Of a stretch of DNA of 64,000 bases, positions 12,259-24,214 are shown piece after piece. How positions within the stretch are numbered: the first letter of the stretch is position 1; every line of letters starts with the position of its first letter. Source of the DNA: Batkoa obscura (taxonomy: Eukaryota; Entomophthoromycota; Entomophthoromycetes; Entomophthorales; Batkoaceae); assembly GCA_030770535.1 (NCBI GenBank), contig JASVEC010000006.1, positions 1,736,001 to 1,800,000 on the forward strand. Reading direction: 5' to 3'. A model generated the notes under the pieces. It was not told the origin of the DNA, searched no databases, and saw only the letters and a program-made list of their open reading frames with translations. The translations under genes were made by a program, and so were the position numbers.

Positions 12259-12509
12259 ATGATTAAGTATTGGGAATTTATGAGTGGACCTAATCAAAAA
12301 CGAATTGCTACTTATATATTATCCCTTTATTTATAAGGAGTGTTCGTTGATTATATTAAAAAAGGACTTTCTTGATAATACGTTTTACTGCTCAAGTCTC
12401 TTATATAGCTCCAGCTGTTGCTTTTGGTTGTTTTGTTTATGATTTAGATAACTCTAAAAATGCTCACTATAACCCAGAAGTTGGGAAACATGAGTCAAAG
12501 GAGCATTAA
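12259..12509 (+). pseudogene. Decayed QCR8-like gene (cytochrome bc1 subunit 8)
   Basis: Reading on the plus strand gives IKYWEFMSGPNQKRIATYILS, then an in-frame TAA, then GVFVDYIKKGL. After a frame change it gives RFTAQVSYIAPAVAFGCFVYDL and a His/Glu-rich tail ending HESKEH. The order matches ubiquinol-cytochrome c reductase subunit 8: the GP-x-QKxI-x-Y motif, a connecting helix, RR/RF-x-x-Q-x-x-Y-x-x-P, and one transmembrane helix. Two lesions are visible: a TAA at about 12342-12344, where the family often has Gln, and a frameshift near 12370-12380. No plausible intron removes both. I read it as a nuclear pseudogene of an essential respiratory gene, so a working copy should exist elsewhere. 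Confidence 0.6.
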
Positions 12510-12608
12510 GGGTTATAATTGGTATTAAAGTAGTTATTATTTAATATATTCGCTATAGGATGTTGATATCTTTTTCACTTATTTTATCAATTGGTTTTTT
12601 ATAATATC

Positions 12609-12715
12609 ATATGGGGGTGTTTTTTTTGGTTTCATTATTTTTTCCATTTTTTAAGCGTTATTTGAGCGGAAAGATTGTTAGTAAAATTCTTAAACAAAAA
12701 AATACATCCCCATAT
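12609..12715 (-). mobile_element. MITE copy
   Basis: Well-preserved reverse-orientation member (107 bp): ATATGGGGGTGTTTTTTTTG at the left, ATACATCCCCATAT at the right, ATAT on both flanks. Confidence 0.92.
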
Positions 12716-12833
12716 ACTCTTTAATTAAATCAAACTTTCTATATGGAAGTGTAATAAAAAGTTAAAATGGTTATATACATATGATAAAATAAAGATATCT
12801 TTTTTTTTGTTATAATTTACTTAAATTTTAAAT

Positions 12834-13588
12834 TTATTTAGCATCGTGAGCTTTTAAACCTTCTTGTACCTTGGGGTTTTCTTCAATTAGTTTAATCCAA
12901 GCTTGTAACTTAGGGAAGTCAGTTAAATCTAATTCCATTTTATCAGCAAAGCGGACCCTAGAATTATATATAAGTCAATATTTTATTATATATTCCATTA
13001 TAATAATATTCAACTTACCAACAAAAACTAGAGATATCAGCAATACTTAATTGATCACCAACTAAATACTTAGTTTTGTTTAATTGAATTTCTAAAACCT
13101 AAAAAGAATCATTACTAAACACTTCATGTCCTTAAAAATATGCAACAAAAACTTACTCCTAATAACCTCATACTTTCATCTAAATATCTTTTAATTGCCA
13201 TACTATTCTTCTCTTCTTGTCTTTTAAACCAACCTAATTGACCCAACATTGGTCCTAAACCACCCATTTGCCACATGACCCATTGTTCTACTTGACTTTT
13301 AATATCTTTATCTTTAGCAATCAACATCCCTTCTGGATCATATCTATCTGCTAAATATAATAAAATAGCACCTGATTCAAAGATAACAAAATCTTTATTT
13401 TGATGATCAACTACTGTAGGGATACGACCATTTGGGTTCATTGATATAAACCAATCTTCTTTTTGTTCATTTTTAGCAAAGGAAATAGGGTGAAGCTTAT
13501 AATCCAGTCCAATAAGCGCTAAGGCTACACTGATTTTTAAACCATTTGGGGTACCTACGGAATATAAAGTTAAGCTATGGGAAGACAT
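12834..13588 (-). CDS. Glutathione S-transferase (3 exons)
   Basis: Soluble GST fold protein of 211 aa. Exons are 13588-13157, 13098-13019 and 12957-12834, with introns of 58 and 61 bp in frame. The N-terminal thioredoxin-like half shows TLYSVGTPNGLKISVAL, FAKNEQKEDWFISMNPNGRIP (a cis-Pro region) and the glutathione-binding IFESGAILLYLADRY (Glu-Ser pair). The C-terminal helical half has EQWVMWQMGGLGPMLGQ and the VGDQLSIADIS N-capping motif. This pattern is typical of the fungal Ure2p/theta-like GSTs (YfcG/GTT group). The likely job is conjugation or reduction with glutathione in stress or xenobiotic response; the substrate is unknown. No defect is seen. Confidence 0.9.
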
Positions 13589-13956
13589 GTGTGTTTTTAT
13601 ATATCTTTAAAGTTAATAATAAAATAATAAAATAATAAAAAGAAAATTTAAATTCTCTCATTTTATATATTCAAATTGATGATGTATTTCTTTCCTCCCT
13701 TGATTATTATAATTCATCCGTTTAATTCTCCCTTAAACGTAATTTTTTTTTTGAAGTCATGTAGCATTTGTTCTTTTGGATTGAAATACAATTGAAATTA
13801 AATTTTTAAAAAATAGTTATCCTACCAGCTTAACATCCGTCAGACTTATAGAGGGTGATTAGATAGTAAGTTGAAAAGGTAAGTATAATAGATTAGTGAG
13901 CCAAAAACTCATAAAGGCTTAAAAGTTATTGGACGCAAGATTTCAATATTATTAAT

Positions 13957-14059
13957 ATATGGAGATGTATTTTTTTGTTTAAGAATTTTACTAACGATTA
14001 TTCTACTCAAATAGTGCTTAAAAAATGAAATGATGAAACTAAAAAAAACACCCTCATAT
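13957..14059 (+). mobile_element. MITE copy
   Basis: Forward member, 103 bp, with ATATGGAGATGTATTTTTTT at the left and AACACCCTCATAT at the right. Confidence 0.9.
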
Positions 14060-14207
14060 ATCAAATTACTAAGAATTAAAAGAAATAACTGTACATTAAT
14101 TTAATATAATAGTGTTTTAATTGGGTTAGTTTGTTTATTTTATTAGAGTTTAAAATTCGAAAAAATCACTATTAAAAGTACTGAAATTAAAAAAAACATT
14201 TTTATGT

Positions 14208-14299
14208 ATAACGTGTTTTTTTGTTTTCACTTTTTTACCGTTATTGAATGGAAAAAACGGTAGCAAATTTCATAAATAAAAAGAAATATTTTCATATTT
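14208..14299 (-). mobile_element. Possible highly diverged MITE copy
   Basis: The sequence follows the family plan loosely: GTGTTTTTTTGTTTTCAC, then ACCGTTATTGAATGGAAAAAACGGTAG, then an ATATTTTCATAT end. The GGGG/CCCC termini are lost, so this is tentative. Confidence 0.35.
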
Positions 14300-14437
14300 A
14301 ATTCAAATATATTATCTATTTAACACTCAATAGTAAGCAAAAAAACTTGCACTATTTTTTTATTACTGAATAAAATAAAATAAAATAAAATGAAACTAAA
14401 TACTACATTGAATAACAATAATATTTACTAATTTCCA

Positions 14438-16163
14438 TTAAAAATAAAATAATTCCCAATATTTTTTATAATGAGTCTTTTGCTCATTACATATTTCAAT
14501 TTCATTATCTAAATACAATGGGATAAATGGCCATTTTTGAATCTCATGAATACCTTCACTTAATGTAGGTTCTTGATATTTTTTTAATGAAATATCATAA
14601 ACCATTTTAGGTACTGGAGTTCGAATTTCATCCTATAAGGAAACAAATCATGAGTAAAAAATCAAATGTTATTAAATATTAATATTAAATATTATAATAA
14701 TAATAGAAACACATTTTAGTTACCTTATCTATTGGATGATAAGCACGAAATAAATTATTATGATAACAAATGTCAATGTTCATATTAAATAGTATTACTC
14801 TTATTTTAGCTTTATGTTCTTTTGCTTTTGTTATATATAATTCTCGTGATTTAATATCCAAATTAGTATTATCTAAATATATTAATTATTGTAATTATTC
14901 TATAATTACTGGATATATTTTGTTTTTGATTTTACTTACCAATAACAGCTGATTTCCCATTAGCTAATAATTCTTCTAATTTGGTTATACATTTTTTGGA
15001 AGTTTTTAAAGTATCCTAAAATAAAATAATTGATGTTAATCATATTATTTATTATTGTTTATTATTATTATTATTAATTTACCATATTAACCCTCTCATA
15101 TCCTAAAGGTTTAGTAATATAATGATAAAAATGCGATTTACCACTACCAGGTAAACCAACTAATAATATTACTTCTAATTCATACTTTTTTTTAAATTCT
15201 ACTTTTTCTATATGTTCTAAATTAAATCAAATTATTATAAGTATATATATTGTAATTAATTAATTAATATAAAAAAATCATAAGTACCAATATTTTTAAT
15301 ATATTGTTTTGGATTAAAACCAGTTAAATTAAATTCTTCTTTTTGAATATTTAAAAAATATTCTTCAGGTGTAAAAAAATCAAGATTTAAATTTAAAGCA
15401 AATTTCCTATACTCAAGTGTCAATAATTAAAAAAATCAGATAAATTAAACTTCTAATTAAAATAATCAATAGCTAATAGATTACCTATCCGTATCAGCAA
15501 AATCTTTCCTATTAGCTAATTTCCCTTGTTTTTTTCTTCCTGCAGCATCACCAATATAACTACTTTGATTTTTATCAGGTTCATACCTTAAGATCTCACA
15601 TAATACATTCCACATCCCAATCAAAGGTTTACGATATTGATCTTTTTTTGTAGCTGCTAAAATTATCATTGGTATATTTAACTATTATATAATAATAAAA
15701 ATAAGTTAATATCAAAAAACTTAATTTTTAATAATAATAATAACAATAATAAATTTACCTGAGATGTAAATGCATTTAATTTATTTTTAAATTGTACTTT
15801 TCTTTTATCATTTTTCTTCATCTTTTCTGGTTCTAAACCATTTTGATTGGAAAATATGACCATTAATTGATCTTCTTTTAATCTCTCTTTTATCTTTTGT
15901 TTAATATCTTTAATTAAAAATTCCCAATCAAATTCATCTTTAGCATGAACATGATTACCTTTGACTTTAATCAAAGTAGAATCTAAATCAAATGCTAATA
16001 TACTATTTGATTTGATTTCTTTATTAAACTTATAATACCCAATTAATAAACTTTGTTCATATTTTTCTTCCCAAGTTAATAAACTGGAAGTAGTAGCAGT
16101 GGGTTGATTAATTTTAGTAAAAAAAGGATGAATTATTTTGGCTTTTTTAAAATCTGGTTTCAT
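14438..16163 (-). CDS. PNKP: Polynucleotide kinase 3'-phosphatase (7 exons)
   Basis: DNA-end-processing enzyme of single-strand-break repair: removes 3'-phosphates and adds 5'-phosphates. The spliced product is about 424 aa, from seven exons separated by AT-rich introns. The phosphatase domain comes first: FDLDSTL with the HAD motif DxDxT (D59, D61, T63), DEFDWEF, MVIFSNQNG, ATKKDQYRKPLIGMWN and SYIGDAAGR. The kinase domain follows: Walker A LLVGLPGSGKSHF (about residue 255-270), GYERVNMDTLKT, DNTNLD and the C-terminal RTPVPKMVY and EPTLSEG. There is no FHA domain, as in fungal Pnk1. The order phosphatase-kinase and the lengths match S. pombe Pnk1. It is divergent from the cohesin gene with 342 bp between start codons. 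Confidence 0.93.
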
Positions 16164-16505
16164 TTATGCAACGATATCGATAATAAAATATGAGTAGTTT
16201 AAATTTGGTTAGATACAATATTTTTTTAATAAAAATTATTATAATATTAATATTTTAGTTTTAGCCAATTATATTGAATGTTTATTGAAAATTACTAACT
16301 CATTTCAAAAATTAATCATCAAATTCAATTAAAACTTTCAATTAGCCAATCAAAGTTCCACTTTACTGATGATTTTTATCCTTAAAATTTCAATACAAAT
16401 TCAATTGATTTTTTTTAGACTTCAATTTTCAATAATAAATATCTTATCTTTTTTATTATCATAATATAAATTTATTTTTATTTTATAAAAATAAGGAAAA
16501 AAAAG
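16164..16505. promoter_or_regulatory. Shared divergent promoter region PNKP / SCC3-like
   Basis: The 342 bp between the two start codons must carry both promoters. It is AT-rich with a pyrimidine-rich plus-strand run (TTTTTTTAGACTTC) about 80 bp before the cohesin ATG. No specific site can be named. Confidence 0.5.
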
Positions 16506-19500
16506 ATGACTAAACACGGAGTAAAATCAAAAACCCCAACTAAAAAAGGAGTTAAAAAAAGAAAATTAGAAAAAAATCAATCCAGAGAATTTACCTTAAA
16601 TCTATGTGTTGAAGATAATAGTTTAAATTTATATGGTATTCTATTTAATAATAATAACAACTATTTAATTCACAATTAATTCTACTTATTTTTTATTTTA
16701 TTAGATAATATTTTTAAAACGGATATCGCTGTACAAGAGTTAGTTAAAGATTGGATTCAACTTTATACAAGTAAAGAACAAATTGAAGCTATTTACCAAG
16801 TATTGGGTGTTATTGTAAAAGTAAGATATTAATTTAATAATAATATTATTATTTATAATTTATACTAATTATATATATATATATTATTCTAGTGTGCTGG
16901 TAGTTCAATTGTAGTATCTAAAGAATCAATTCAAGGAGAACTTAAAATTGATACAGTATTAGAAGAGTTACAAGATAAAATTGAGGCAGTAAGTAATTGT
17001 AATTGAATTACTCATAAATATAAAATAATAATAATCAATATTAATTTTATTTTATTATTTGTTTATTTAAATAGGGAGAAGAGAATGAATTTCCATATGG
17101 TAGTAAATCGAAAGAAAAAAAACATGTAAAAAAAAGATTAATTGAATTTTTTAAACAATTATTCAAACTGGGCTTATATGATGTTATTTCAGATATGTCT
17201 TTTTTATCTTTATTAATGAATTGGTTAATCGGAATGTCCAGGTAAAAAATAATAATAACTAATAAATGCATTAATTTTTTATTTTTAATTTAATTCCTTT
17301 TATTTAATAGCTGTAATTACCGTCCTTTTCGTATTACAGCTACTAGTTTAGCACTAAATATTATGAGCTTTTTAAGTGAAGGATGTTCTGAAATTGAACA
17401 TAATAAAAATAATGCTAGTAAACAAATGAAAAAGAAAAAATCAAATTTAGGAGAAAAAAAGAAACAAATGGAAAAACAAAGTGAATTAGAAGAACAATTA
17501 AATCAATTTGAAGCTATATTAGAATTGTTTTTTGATAAGTAAGATTATTATTATTATTATTATTTAAAATAGAGTAATTTAATAGAAAAGAATAGAATGA
17601 ATTGAATTTTTTAATTTTAATTTTAATTTTAATTATAGAGTATTTGAACCTCGATATAGAGATATTGATAATAATATAAGGGCTGAATGTGCTAGTGAAT
17701 TAGCTTTATTTACATTAAAATATCCCACTTATTTTTTAAATAATGAACATTTAAAATATTTAGGTTGGTTATTATCAGATAAAGTAATTTTATTAATAAT
17801 TATAATTGTAAAATAATATCATATTCAACATTTAATAAAATCATAGGCATCTAATGTACGTAATGAAGCATTAACAGGGATTAGTATTATCTTAAAAAAA
17901 GAAGGGATTTCCACTTTTATTCAACAATTTATTAGTAATTATAAAGAAAGAATATTAGAAATGGGATTAAAAGAAATTGAAATTAATGTAAAATGTTCAG
18001 CTATTAAATTGATTTATAAATTACATCAAAATGGATTATTAGATGAAGATGAAAAAAAGAAAATGATTAATGTATTATTTTCAAAAGAAGAGAAAGTACA
18101 AAAATCAATTGCTCCTTTTATTAAATATGTTATTATTGAGGAAATGATACCTGAAATAAGTAAAGATGTATTAGAAACTAATAAAGGAAAGTTGAATGAA
18201 AATGAAATCAATCAATTAGGAGTTAAATGTTTATTACAAATCTTATTGGATAGTAAATTAGATTTTTTAAATAATAATGAAAATGGATTATTAGATATTA
18301 TCGATGGTTTTTCATTGGCTTCTAAAGTAACCCAAAATAATATGATTACTACTATTGTTACTGCTCTTTGGGATCAATTAGACTTTATTAAAGTAAGAAC
18401 AATAATAATAAATAATAATAAATAATAATAAATAATAATTTTCTATTTTTTTATTAGGACTGGAAAATATTAATTGAATTATCTGGACAACAAAATAAAC
18501 AAAATCGAAAAAGAGGAATTAAACTAAATGAAAAAGAAGATATTTTATTATTAAAAATTATGCAAGTAGCATTTAAATTATTATTGGAAGAAAGTAAATT
18601 AAATGATATTAATCAAGAAAAATTGGAAAAAAAGGTAAACATCTTGTATTATTAATAATAGTTTAAAATAATAGAATAATATTAATTTAACTGATTTTAT
18701 TTATTTTAGTCAATTGAAATTCATCCTTTTGTTAATTTAAAAGATTATTTACTTCAAGAAGCTCGACCATTTGATGCTTTGATTAATAAGTATTTTTCAA
18801 ATGATGAAGCTATTATTTCAGTATTAAAATTAATTGAAATTACATTAAATGGGGAGTTATTTTTAGATGCAGGAAAAATGAAAGTAAGTTTATTTTAATA
18901 ATAATAATTAGTATTTACTAATATTGATATTATTTTATTTATTTATTATAGTCTTATGAACATTTATTATTACAAATTAATAAGTTATTTTTAACTCATA
19001 GTGATACTTTAGTATTGTATCAAATTACATTGAGTTTAAAAAGTTTAGCTACTTTTCATACTATTCCACCACAAGAATTTCAATCATTTATTGAAAAATT
19101 ATTTGATGATATAGCTGATAAAATAGTATTATATAAAGTAAGTTTAAATATATGTGTATGTAAATATAGCAACGAGAAGAGTATATAGTGTAATATGATT
19201 TGACATTAATGATTTTTTATTTATTTAGGATGATGCAGAAAATATATTGCCTGAACTACAACGATTAAGAGTATTGTTTATATTAAATGATTGGGGAATT
19301 AATTTAATTTATTACAAAAAAACGGAAATATTAAAAATATTCATACAATTAATTGAATTAGGAGATCAAAATCAAATTGATATTAATTTAAAAGTAAATC
19401 ATATTTATTATATAATAATAATAATAATAATTAATCAATTAATTAATTTTATAATTTTTAAATTTAGAATTCAATTGCTTGTTTAGATATTAAATATCGA

Positions 19501-21014
19501 ATTTATTTATGGTTATGTAAATCAACCATTGATAATCAATTAATTGAAACTGGTTCAGATAAAGAATTAAATAATTTAAGAAGAGAATTATTAGGTCATT
19601 TATTAGATATTTTACAATTTGATGAACAATTTAAACAAGAAAATCGAAATTATTTTCATGTTAAAAGATTTGTAAGTTTATTCTTATTTTATTTTATTTT
19701 ATTTTATTTTATTTTATTTTATTTTATTTTATTTTATTTTTTAAAAAAGAAATAAAAGTTAATTTGTTTTTTTTTTAATAGAGTTTTGTTATGATTTGTG
19801 ACATTACTTGGCTAGATACTCAAACTCCAATATTTCAACAAAGTATTTCTTTATTACCTTCCAGTTTAACATTACAAGAGAATTGTAAATTATTTACTAG
19901 TAGTATAATGAAAGAATGGGATGAAGCCTTATTAAAACAATATGAGGAAGGATTAGTAGAGAATGAACATCCATGTAAGATTATAATTAATTAATTAATT
20001 AATTACATAATATTAATTTTTTTATTTTTTTAAATGATAGTTATATTAAAACAAACTTCATTAAGAGAAAGTTATGTACAAATTATAATATCAATGTTAC
20101 GTACAGCATTATTAAATGTTTATCCGATTGAATCAATGATTAATATAATTCAAAATTTTGGTTTAATGGATCCCATTATTGATGAAAGTGTTAAATTAAT
20201 ATTTTATCAAAATTTAAAAGAAAAAATTAAACGTACAAAAGAAATCAAAGTATTTGAATCGACATTAAAATTTATGGAAGATGTAGTTTATGAGGTAAAT
20301 TTATTTATATAATAATTAATAATAATTTATTTTTTGTTCCTAGTCCTATAAAAAGTCAATGATTAATGAAGATAAATTTCATGGAACATTGAGTTTAACA
20401 AAATTAATAGCAACTACTTTGAGAAATATTGGTAAACATACTACATTGATATCCAAAAATGTAGCCAAAACACATCAAGTTTTTATAAGAGAAGTTATTA
20501 AAGTTATGAAAGATGAAAATAAGGATAAAGAAGGAGAAGGAGAAGTAGAGGGGGAAAATGAAACAAAAGAAGATTTGGAAAAATCAAAACTGAAAGTATT
20601 AAAAACGTATCGATTACTTTCCTTAGTAGTTAAAAGTATCTTAGTTCCATTACATGCCAGAGAATTGTAAGTTTATTATTTTACTAACTTTAAACTTTTA
20701 ATTTAAAATTAAAATAAATAATATATTTTTATTAATTTCCTTAATTATTCAGAATGAAACAAACGAAAGCTTCAATGGAAATTTATAATCCAAAAGAATC
20801 CATATCCGATTGGTTGCCTTATTTCAATTATATTAAAGTATTAGATGAAGCTGCTGGGCCTATTAGAGAAAAAGAACAAGTTGATGAAGGAGAACAGAGT
20901 AAGTTGAGTGCCGTAGAAGGTCCGACTACTGGAGTACTTGAACAAACACCTGGAAATACAACTCAGCTATTGGATACTATTTTTGAAAGTGAAGAAGTTG
21001 GAGATGTGGAGTAA
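16506..21014 (+). CDS. Cohesin subunit SA/Scc3 (STAG family, 16 exons)
   Basis: HEAT-repeat subunit that binds the kleisin of cohesin and DNA, needed for sister-chromatid cohesion. My model has 16 exons and 15 short introns: 16506-16635, 16705-16820, 16893-16988, 17075-17241, 17311-17538, 17639-17783, 17847-18392, 18458-18634, 18710-18883, 18952-19137, 19229-19393, 19468-19671, 19782-19974, 20041-20294, 20344-20666, 20753-21014. All phases agree, giving 1121 aa, close to yeast Scc3. After a basic N-terminus (TPTKKGVKKRKLEK) comes the STAG region (about 80-200). The stromalin conserved domain follows from about 246: VFEPRYRDIDNNIRAEC, YLGWLLSDKASNVRNEAL. The C-terminus is acidic and low-complexity, as usual. 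Intron 12 contains a long (ATTTT)n array. Confidence 0.88.
19684..19742. repeat. (ATTTT)n microsatellite in intron 12 of the Scc3-like gene
   Basis: About twelve uninterrupted ATTTT units fill most of the intron between exons ending 19671 and starting 19782. Confidence 0.9.
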
Positions 21015-21551
21015 AGAAAAGAAAAGAAAAGAAGGGAGAGAAAGTTGTTTTTTTTTATTAAAACTAAGCTTATTATGCTAATTAAAATGGATAATTGATA
21101 CTTGAGATTTGATTTTGTTTTTAAAAAAAAATTAATTTTGATAAAAAAAGAATCAAGTTAACACTATTTTATTTAAATAACATGATAAAACAATGTTTTT
21201 ATAGATTATATGATTGTAGTTATAACCGATTTCCGTAGAATGCAGACGTTATCTATTAATTTAGGGCGCCCTTCTTTAAAACAAGTTTTAATATAGGGTA
21301 GCAATTGGTTTGCCTCAATAAAAATGAGATTTTATGCATTCGATTCTAAAATGATTTCATATGCAGCTCAATAAAACAAGATGGCAATCCAATTAATTGT
21401 GTATACTTAATAAAGAAGTCATATTCTCAATCTATTAAAGTGAGATGTAATTCATTAAATTATAAACACATGTCAATAAAACCCCATGTTTATTTCTATT
21501 TTAATATATACGATTTTTGTATTATTACAAAAATTATTGTTATAATGAAAA
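21015..21551. other. Intergenic stretch
   Basis: 3' flank of the Scc3-like gene, then AT-rich DNA. No gene is seen. Confidence 0.45.
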
Positions 21552-23093
21552 ATATGCGAATGTATTTTTTTGTTTAAGAATTTTACTAACAATTTTTTCG
21601 CTCAAATAGCGCTTAAAAAACAGAGAAAATGATGAAACCAAAAAAACATCACTATATAATAAATGTTATAATTCAAAAAATAAAGTAAGCTAAGTTAGTA
21701 TTTTTCAAATATATACCAGGTAATTTTAAAAATACAGCAAGAAAAACAGATTTACATAATATATATGCCTAGTACATAGTTAAAAAAGTTATTTAAAAAA
21801 TAAAACAAATATATGTGAAAGTTTGATACTCAATGGTTGGAGTTAAAAGCAGTCCTTACTTGATTAACTTGCCTTGAGTCGAACGGTCTTAGTTTATGTA
21901 ACTAAGATAGACTTAACTTAATAGGAATAATACGTAATAAGCTACGAACTATGTAAAACAAATAGAATAGAAAATACTACTGTAAAATCTACGTAAGACG
22001 TTGTCAGAAAGACTTAGTGACTTTATTAATAATACGACATCAGGGAGTAATTCAATTAAAAAAGCCTCGAGTTAGTATGTTGAATGATCTCTTTTATGTT
22101 CCAACTAGGTGGCTACATATAAGGAACATTATAACAGTTATTCCTTATTGTAGTTGCCAAGTATGGACATTAAAACGTGGGGAATAAGTTCTTCGTGATT
22201 AGGTGGTAGCAATTCTCACAGCAAATCTATATAAGGAACTCTGAATTGATTGTATCACATGAATCATGGTCAAATTGAATACAAGGCTACAGCTAGTTTT
22301 ATAAACAAGTTAAGTGACTATTATGTGATAATCAATTATAGAGCTAATGAAGCAATATTTCACACCAGTGTCAACAAATTTAAAAAATTTAATGCAATTT
22401 TAATTAAAATTATAAAGCTTATAAAAAATTAAAAGATCAACCCCAGCTTATTTTACAAAAATAACAGAAAATTTAAAAGTTTAATATTTATTAAACAAGT
22501 AAACAGTTTATTAAATAACAAAAACTAATTATTAAGTATTAATATTACTTGAATTATTAATAACTAGGTTGATAAATAGTTAGAAAATAAGTAGTTGTAA
22601 TAATAAATAAAGATTATTATTATATTGCTTGTATTATATAAAAGTAGTTAATTATAGTTTTAAGGCTAATTACTCCCTCTTATGTGGTTATTTATTAATT
22701 TAGTAATATACTAGTAATGTAATTATAGTATTAAAATTAATTAATTATTTATTTAGTAGCAAATCCAAAACATTAGCTGTAAAGCAGCTAGTAATAAATA
22801 TTTTTTAATAAAGCTTTATAAGAATATGTATTTATTTGCATATTACAACTTTAATTAATATCAATATATAAGTTATACTAGCAAATCCCTTGCTAACATG
22901 ATAATTTCTATTAAACTTAATAAAAATTCTACTAACTTGTAACATGTATTATAATAAAATAATTTAAAACTGTTAGATATTTTTGCTTTTTAATAAAAAA
23001 AATTATCATTATATAATTTTAAGCAAAGTTTTTAAAATACAAAATATTTATAAATTGGATAAAAAACAAAATCAATTCAAACGTCCTTGTATT
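21552..23093 (+). mobile_element. Degenerate, internally deleted copy of the DDE transposon of 45388-47506
   Basis: The left end (21552-21657) equals a full MITE. At 21690-21810 it resumes with sequence matching transposase region 45940-46060 (ATATATACCAGGTAATTTTAAAAA, ACAGATTTACATAATATATATGCC). From about 22425 to 23093 it matches the 3' part of the element (46921-47506), including the AGATCAACCCCAGCTTATTTTACA block and the right end ATCAATTCAAACGTCC. The front of the transposase is deleted. About 600 bp (roughly 21815-22400) has no counterpart in the better copy and looks like an insertion. The copy is non-functional and clearly older than the one at 45.4 kb. Confidence 0.8.
21815..22400. 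other. Unrelated insert within the dead transposon
   Basis: About 590 bp, less AT-rich than its surroundings, absent from the homologous copy at 45.4 kb. It contains no convincing gene. It could be the remnant of another element; I could not define its ends. Confidence 0.4.
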
Positions 23094-23944
23094 TTTTTTT
23101 ATTAATGTTACACTGTATATTCTAGAATTATTATAAGTGCAATAAAATAGGGTAAAAATAGTATAAATGTTATATCTTTTTATAAAGGATAATTTTGATT
23201 AATATTTTTTTTATCAATATTTTTTTTATATTAATATGATACAAATAATTATACTTGATTAGTTTTATCATCACTTATAATAATAACATTATTTATTTAT
23301 AAGAGGTTTAGTCAAAGTCTTAAATTTTGCTATGATTTTTTTGTCTAAGCTTTAAAATATTCTATTGGTTATAGTAGTATTCAAAAAAAACTTACAGTTA
23401 ACATTATATTGACCTTTTTAAAAATGTAAATTATAGTTAGATTGCTTAATATTTGTCAAGTAGTCTTAAAGCATCTTGAAAAATCCTGAGGTTGCCTAAA
23501 CTTTAGGCAATTATAACTCCGCCAATACTGATACTAGAAATTAAATACTAGCATCGTTGGATAATCCTCAATGTAAGCTGCATTTTTTTTAAAAAGAAGT
23601 GTTTATTTCACTGTATTTTAATAAAAATAAAGGGGTTTTCCCAAACGGGACCCTCTTTTCCAGACAGTGGTAGTAAATTCATTTATGAGACATTACTTTT
23701 TGATCTTATAACTCAATACCATCATATTTTGTCTATAATATATAGAAGATTAAAATCTAAATTCTGGAATTGACACTTTAGCTATATACCTGATATAACA
23801 ACCATAAATATAGTGAATCTTTGTAGAATAAGTATTCATAGTATAAAAATTCCGCTTTTTGTACATTTATTTTATTAAAAAGATCAATTTACAATATAGC
23901 AATCTTATAGCTTTTAAGGAATTGACAAAGGCTAGGCTATATAC
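23094..23944. other. AT-rich stretch, no gene seen
   Basis: One locally GC-richer patch at about 23630-23665 (GGGGTTTTCCCAAACGGGACC) stands out but has no identity I can give. The remainder is AT-rich. Confidence 0.4.
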
Positions 23945-24214
23945 TAATTCGATGATGAATAGATATAATACAGGTCTGCTTATACTCAAGATTAAATTTA
24001 TTTCCGAGTTACTTCTTATAAAAGCTGATAATTAGAGCTAAATGCTATGAAAATAAAGCTTTTTTTGCTTAACTTAAAATCAATTAACTAGAATTGAATA
24101 GCTATAGCTATGCCTTTAAACTCATACATCAAACACTGGACAGAAAATGTTGTATTAGACTAATATAAATTGATCAAATGACTCAACATAAAATCTAAAA
24201 CAATTTCCAGTTAA
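23945..24214 (+). repeat. 5' flank shared with 7381-7615 (inverted duplication)
   Basis: Upstream flank of the second lipase-like relic, homologous in inverted orientation to the flank of the first. It shows the duplication carried the promoter. Confidence 0.7.

Noticed and set aside
12070-12297. 75-codon minus-strand open frame overlapping the QCR8-like relic
   Set aside because: It lies opposite the QCR8-like motifs and has no recognisable domain; the plus-strand reading explains the sequence better.
13957-14299. Adjacent forward MITE and diverged reverse MITE as one longer element with inverted ends
   Set aside because: The forward copy is complete by itself with both ends; the second is only loosely similar, so two separate insertions are more likely.
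22250-22432. 60-codon plus-strand open frame
   Set aside because: Lies across the insert and the resumed transposon homology; not a gene.
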